Positions 60,712 through 64,000 of a DNA stretch of 64,000 nucleotides are shown one piece after another. Every line of letters starts with the position of its first letter. Positions within the stretch are counted from its first letter, which is position 1. Both the position numbers and the translations under genes were made by a program. The notes below the pieces were generated by a model, which was not told where the DNA came from, searched no databases, and saw only the letters and a list, made by a program, of their open reading frames with translations. This DNA is from Streptomyces sp. NBC_01716 (GTDB taxonomy: Bacteria > Actinomycetota > Actinomycetes > Streptomycetales > Streptomycetaceae): assembly GCF_036248275.1 (NCBI RefSeq), contig NZ_CP109181.1:6138001-6202000 (forward strand). The letters run 5' to 3'.

Positions 60712-62912
60712 GACGTCAGATCGCCCGGCGCATGCGGCACTTGTCGTGCGTGCTGACCGTCGCGCTCGGGGCCGCGTTCCTCGCGCCCACCGGCGCCTCG
60801 GCGCAGGCCGCGGCCGACCCGTACGAGGTGCTCGTCTTCTCCAAGACGGCCGGTTTCAGGCACGATTCGATCCCGGTCGGCATCAGGACGATCCAAGACC
60901 TCGGCGCGGCCAACGAGTTCACTGTCACGGCGACCGAGGACAGCGGTGCCTTCACCACGGCCAACCTCGCGAACTACGAGGCGGTCGTCTTCCTCAGCAC
61001 CACCGGCGACGTGCTCGACGACGCGCAGCAGACCGCGCTGAAGTCGTACGTCGACGGGGGCGGCGGCTACGTCGGTGTCCACGCGGCGGCCGACACCGAG
61101 TACGGCTGGCCGGAGTACGAAGGCCTGGTCGGCGCCTGGTTCAAGAGCCACCCGGCGATCCAGCAGGCCACCCTCAAGAACGAGGACCGGACCCACCCGG
61201 CGACCTCGCACCTGAACCCGACCTGGTCCAGGACCGACGAGTGGTACAACTACCGCACCAACCCGCGTGAGTCCGTCCATGTGCTCCAGAGCCTGGACGA
61301 ATCCACGTACAGCGGTGGGGAGATGGGCGGCGACCACCCGATCACCTGGTGCGACGAACAGGCCGCGGGCCGCTCGTTCTACACCGGGCTCGGCCACACC
61401 CAGGAGTCGTACGCCGATCCCGCCTTCCGGCAGGTACTGCTCGGCGGTATCCAGTACGCGGCGGGCGCGGTCGAAGCCGACTGCTCGTCCGGCGGTGAGG
61501 ACCCGGGGGACGCCGGCGACCCGGGCCCGGAGCCCACGGTCGTCGAGGGCGAGGCGTACACCTCGGGGTCGGGCGTGGAGCGCGCCAACCACGGCTCGGC
61601 CAGTGGCGGTCAGACCCTCGGTCATATCGAGAACGGTGACTGGGCCGGGTACTCCCAGGTCGACACCGCCGGTGCCACCACCTTCACCGCCGACGTCTCG
61701 TCGGCGGGCGCGGGCGGCACCGTCGAGATCCGGTCGGGCTCGGCCACCGGCACCCTGCTCGGGTCGGTCGACATCGCCCCGACCGGCAGCTGGGACACCT
61801 TCACCGAGGTGTCCACGACGCTGACCGCCACCGGGACGGGCGCGCTGTTCCTGCGCTTCACCGGGGGAGCGGGCGCGCTCTTCGACATCGACAGCTTCAG
61901 CCTGTCGGGCGCGGCCGAGGACCCCAAGGCCGCGACCTCGTCGAACGTGCACCTCTTCTACTACCCCTGGTACGGCAACCCCGAGGTCAACGGCAGCTGG
62001 CGGCACTGGCAGCAGGGCGGCCAGAACCCGCCCGAGGACGTCGGCGCCGATCTCTACCCCAAGCTCGGCGCGTACGACTCCGGTGACTTCACCGGCGCTG
62101 TCGAACAGCACATGAAGTGGATCAAGCAGTCCGGCGCGAACGTCCTGGTCTACAGCTGGTGGGGCCAGGGCAGTTACGAGGACGGTCTGGTCGACGGTGT
62201 GATGGACGCGGCCCAGCGCCACGGCATCAAGGTCGCCTGGCATCTGGAGCCGTACGGCGGCCGTACCGGTGCGTCCACGGTGGACGACATCAACTACATC
62301 AACGAGCGGTACGGCGACCACCCGGCGTACTTCCGGGACGCGGAGCGCGACAACAGCAACGCGTTCTACGTCTTCCAGAGCCTCGACGTGCCCGACTGGT
62401 CGGCCCTGGACCAGGTGACGGACAACAACATCGTCCTGGCCCAGACCACCGACACGTCGAAGATCGCGCACTTCAACGGCCTCTACACCTACGACGGCAT
62501 CGCCGGCGCCACCGCTCCCGGCTGGAAGAACGCCGGGGACTACGCGCGGGCCAACGACCTGGTCTGGGCGCCCTCGGTGGCCCCCGGCTACATCGACGAC
62601 CGCGCCGTACCCGGCAACACCACGCCCACCCTGGGCAGGGACAACGGCGCCGCGTACGACAGGCAGTGGAACAACGCGCTGGACCCGGCCATCGGCGGAT
62701 CGCCCACCTGGGTCTCCGTCACCTCCTTCAACGAATGGCACGAGGGAAGCTCGATCGAACCCGCGTCGGGCAACCCGCCGGCCGGGCACGGCTACCAGAC
62801 CTTCTCGGGCGCGTACGGGAAGATCGGGGCGGCCGCCGAGACCGCGTATCTCGACCGGACGCAGTACTGGGTGAACCAGTTCGAGGCCGCGCGAGCGGCC
62901 AGGCTGCGGTGA
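60708..62912 (+). CDS. Secreted ThuA-CBM6-GH99-like multidomain protein
   Basis: 734 residues. Signal peptide to about 33. ThuA domain (~38-255): YEVLVFSKTAGFRHDSIPVGIRTIQDL, GGGYVGVHAAADTEYGWPEYEGLVGAWFKSHP, GRSFYTGLGHTQESYADPAFRQVLLGGIQYA. CBM6-like domain (~280-400) with IENGDWAGYSQVDTAG. A C-terminal ~320 residues resembling GH99 endo-alpha-mannosidases: HLFYYPWYGNPEVNGSWRHWQ, GANVLVYSWWGQGSYEDGLVDGVMDAAQRHGIKVAWHLEPYGGR, SVTSFNEWHEGSSIEP. ThuA proteins act on trehalose-like sugars or keto-sugars. Endo-cleavage of mannans or glycans is the likely role. Confidence 0.85.
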   Translation: MRRQIARRMRHLSCVLTVALGAAFLAPTGASAQAAADPYEVLVFSKTAGFRHDSIPVGIRTIQDLGAANEFTVTATEDSGAFTTANLANYEAVVFLSTTGDVLDDAQQTALKSYVDGGGGYVGVHAAADTEYGWPEYEGLVGAWFKSHPAIQQATLKNEDRTHPATSHLNPTWSRTDEWYNYRTNPRESVHVLQSLDESTYSGGEMGGDHPITWCDEQAAGRSFYTGLGHTQESYADPAFRQVLLGGIQYAAGAVEADCSSGGEDPGDAGDPGPEPTVVEGEAYTSGSGVERANHGSASGGQTLGHIENGDWAGYSQVDTAGATTFTADVSSAGAGGTVEIRSGSATGTLLGSVDIAPTGSWDTFTEVSTTLTATGTGALFLRFTGGAGALFDIDSFSLSGAAEDPKAATSSNVHLFYYPWYGNPEVNGSWRHWQQGGQNPPEDVGADLYPKLGAYDSGDFTGAVEQHMKWIKQSGANVLVYSWWGQGSYEDGLVDGVMDAAQRHGIKVAWHLEPYGGRTGASTVDDINYINERYGDHPAYFRDAERDNSNAFYVFQSLDVPDWSALDQVTDNNIVLAQTTDTSKIAHFNGLYTYDGIAGATAPGWKNAGDYARANDLVWAPSVAPGYIDDRAVPGNTTPTLGRDNGAAYDRQWNNALDPAIGGSPTWVSVTSFNEWHEGSSIEPASGNPPAGHGYQTFSGAYGKIGAAAETAYLDRTQYWVNQFEAARAARLR

Positions 62913-62964
62913 GAGCGGCCCGTGCCGGGTGAGGGTCAACCCCGGTCCGGGCGGTGAGGCAGCG

Positions 62965-62996
62965 GGCCCGGTACGGCGAACCCGCCGTACCGGGCC
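62965..62996 (+). terminator. Strong hairpin terminator after the ThuA-GH99 gene
   Basis: A 14-bp perfect stem (62965-62978 pairing with 62983-62996) with an AACC loop, followed by TTCTGTTG. It lies between convergent genes (the histidine kinase is read leftwards) and could work in both directions. Confidence 0.85.
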
Positions 62997-63033
62997 TTCT
63001 GTTGTGGGTGTAAAGGTGTGTGCGGGTACGGGG

Positions 63034-64000
63034 CTACCGCTCGGCCTCCCAGGTGACCGTCGTACCGCCCTCGCCGCCGTCCTCGCGCCGCCCGTCGTCC
63101 GTGACCACCAGACGCACCCCGGCCCGGCCGTCCGGCAGCCGTGCCGCCGCGTCGACGGTCACCTCGATCGATGTCACCCCCGGCCGCCGGTGCGCGGCGG
63201 CCAGCGCGCCGCGCAGCGTGGCCAGCAGCCCCGCGTGCAGCGGATCTTCCACGAGGGTGTCGACAGCCCCGTCGAAGTGCACGGACGGCTGGAAACCCAG
63301 CAGGACGGCCGCGCCCGCCGTCTCCCGCAGCACCTTGCCGCGCAGGCCCGTCGGAGCGTCGGCGGGCGGCTGCTGGAGGGCGAAGATCGTGGTCCGCACC
63401 TCCTGGATCGTGGAGTCCAGTTCGTCCACGGCGTGGCCGAGCAGGCGGGACAGCTCCGCGTCGTCGGTGCGCCGGCGGGTCGACTCCAGCATCATCATGG
63501 TGGCGAACAGCCGCTGTACGACGAGGTCGTGCAGGTCGCGGGCGATCCGGTCGCGGTCCTCGTAGACCGCCAGCCGCTCGCGGTTGTGCTGCGCGTCGGC
63601 GAGTACCAGCGCGAGCGCGGCCTGGGAGGCGAACTGGGTGGCCAGCAGCCGCTCCACAGGGGTGTACGGGCGTCCGCCGCGCCTGCGCGGGAGGGCGAGG
63701 GTGCCGATCAGCCGGCCGCCGCTCTGGAGGGGCAGCATCATGCTGGGGCCGAAGCGGCTCCGTACGTGGGTGGTCATCCGGGGATCGGTCGCCGAGTCGT
63801 CGATGTAGACCGGTTCGCCGCCGAGGAGTTGGGCCAGTACGGGCGCGCCGGGCGCGATGCTCGTCCCGACGATGTCGCCGGGGTCGTCCTGCGCGGAGGC
63901 GGCGACGATCTCCATGCCGCCCTCGCCGGTGGGCTGGAGCACCACGCCGGCGGCGGCTCCCGCCAGGATCCGCGCGGACTTCGCGAGCGTCGTCAGCGCC
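63034..64000 (-). CDS. GAF-domain sensor histidine kinase (DevS-like, 5' end beyond window)
   Basis: The frame is open to the window edge (ALTTLAKSARILAGAAAGVVLQPTGEGG...), so at least 322 residues with more upstream. A GAF domain (DIVGTSIAPGAPVLAQLLGGEPVYIDDSATDPR, LPLQSGGRLIGTLALPRRRGGRPYTPVERLLATQFASQAALALVLA) precedes the HisKA_3-type site YEDRDRIARDLHDLVVQRLFATMMMLES and a degenerate C-terminal ATPase: VTDDGRREDGGEGG stands where the G1/G2 boxes should be and the domain is short. DevS/DosS-type kinases sense gases or redox. The ATPase end looks shortened, so activity is uncertain. Confidence 0.85.
   Translation of the reverse strand, partial: ALTTLAKSARILAGAAAGVVLQPTGEGGMEIVAASAQDDPGDIVGTSIAPGAPVLAQLLGGEPVYIDDSATDPRMTTHVRSRFGPSMMLPLQSGGRLIGTLALPRRRGGRPYTPVERLLATQFASQAALALVLADAQHNRERLAVYEDRDRIARDLHDLVVQRLFATMMMLESTRRRTDDAELSRLLGHAVDELDSTIQEVRTTIFALQQPPADAPTGLRGKVLRETAGAAVLLGFQPSVHFDGAVDTLVEDPLHAGLLATLRGALAAAHRRPGVTSIEVTVDAAARLPDGRAGVRLVVTDDGRREDGGEGGTTVTWEAER

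Noticed and set aside
60630..62939. Minus-strand open frame of 769 codons
   Set aside because: Antisense shadow of the ThuA-GH99 gene, with no domain and composition typical of such shadows.

Overview
The window looks like a high-GC actinobacterial chromosome, most likely Streptomyces or a close relative. GC-rich third positions, frequent GTG/TTG starts, 1-4 bp stop/start overlaps, SCO6880-family proteins, a fused ModB-ModC and a PucR-type regulator all fit. I saw no rRNA, tRNA or CRISPR. The taxon is inferred from family content only.

Region 1 (1-3471, +): the end of an aldo/keto reductase fused to a SnoaL-like domain, coupled to a cytochrome P450, then a DUF418-type membrane protein.

Region 2 (3475-23658): the most unusual part, two type IV secretion-like modules arranged as mirror images. 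Core A is read leftwards: P-loop-like protein, two pilin-like proteins, a VirB8-like protein, a TrbL/VirB6-like protein, an SCO6880 family protein, a VirB4-like ATPase and a VirD4-like ATPase. Core B is read rightwards with the same order but one pilin-like gene and no VirD4. Between the cores and divergent from each lie their accessory genes: transglycosylase and TPR protein for A; transglycosylase-NlpC/P60, lipoprotein and TPR protein for B. A sigma factor with a palindromic upstream site sits near the symmetry axis. No relaxase, integrase or FtsK-like TraB is visible.

Region 3 (23.7-30 kb): a tiny ORF with an apparent ATC start coupled to a glycosyltransferase, remnants of a MarR regulator and an FtsX permease, a two-component system, an MmpS-like lipoprotein, an enoyl-CoA hydratase and a divergent HxlR regulator.

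Region 4 (30-41.8 kb): redox and stress genes (GNAT, pirin, AhpD-like, poxB, LLM flavin oxidoreductase with a Rossmann reductase) that share GTTG-N6-CAAC sites in their promoters, then a dialkylglycine decarboxylase/LysR pair. After that comes decayed DNA: an Old Yellow Enzyme gene and a TetR gene fused head to head with both 5' ends lost, an SDR, and a GNAT with its core deleted.

Region 5 (41.8-53.4 kb): a leftward operon of degradative HMG-CoA reductase, hydantoinase/oxoprolinase A and B, a class III CoA-transferase, an enoyl-CoA hydratase and HMG-CoA lyase. It appears to send mevalonate and related C6 acids to acetyl-CoA and acetoacetate. A GAF-PucR regulator lies divergently upstream beyond an RsbW-like ATPase.

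Region 6 (53.4-64 kb): a molybdate uptake set (TOBE regulator with a predicted leaderless promoter, modA, fused modBC), an ATP-grasp protein, two large secreted proteins (sugar dehydrogenase-PKD-CBM and ThuA-CBM-GH99-like) closed by a strong hairpin terminator, and the 3' part of a GAF histidine kinase that runs off the window.
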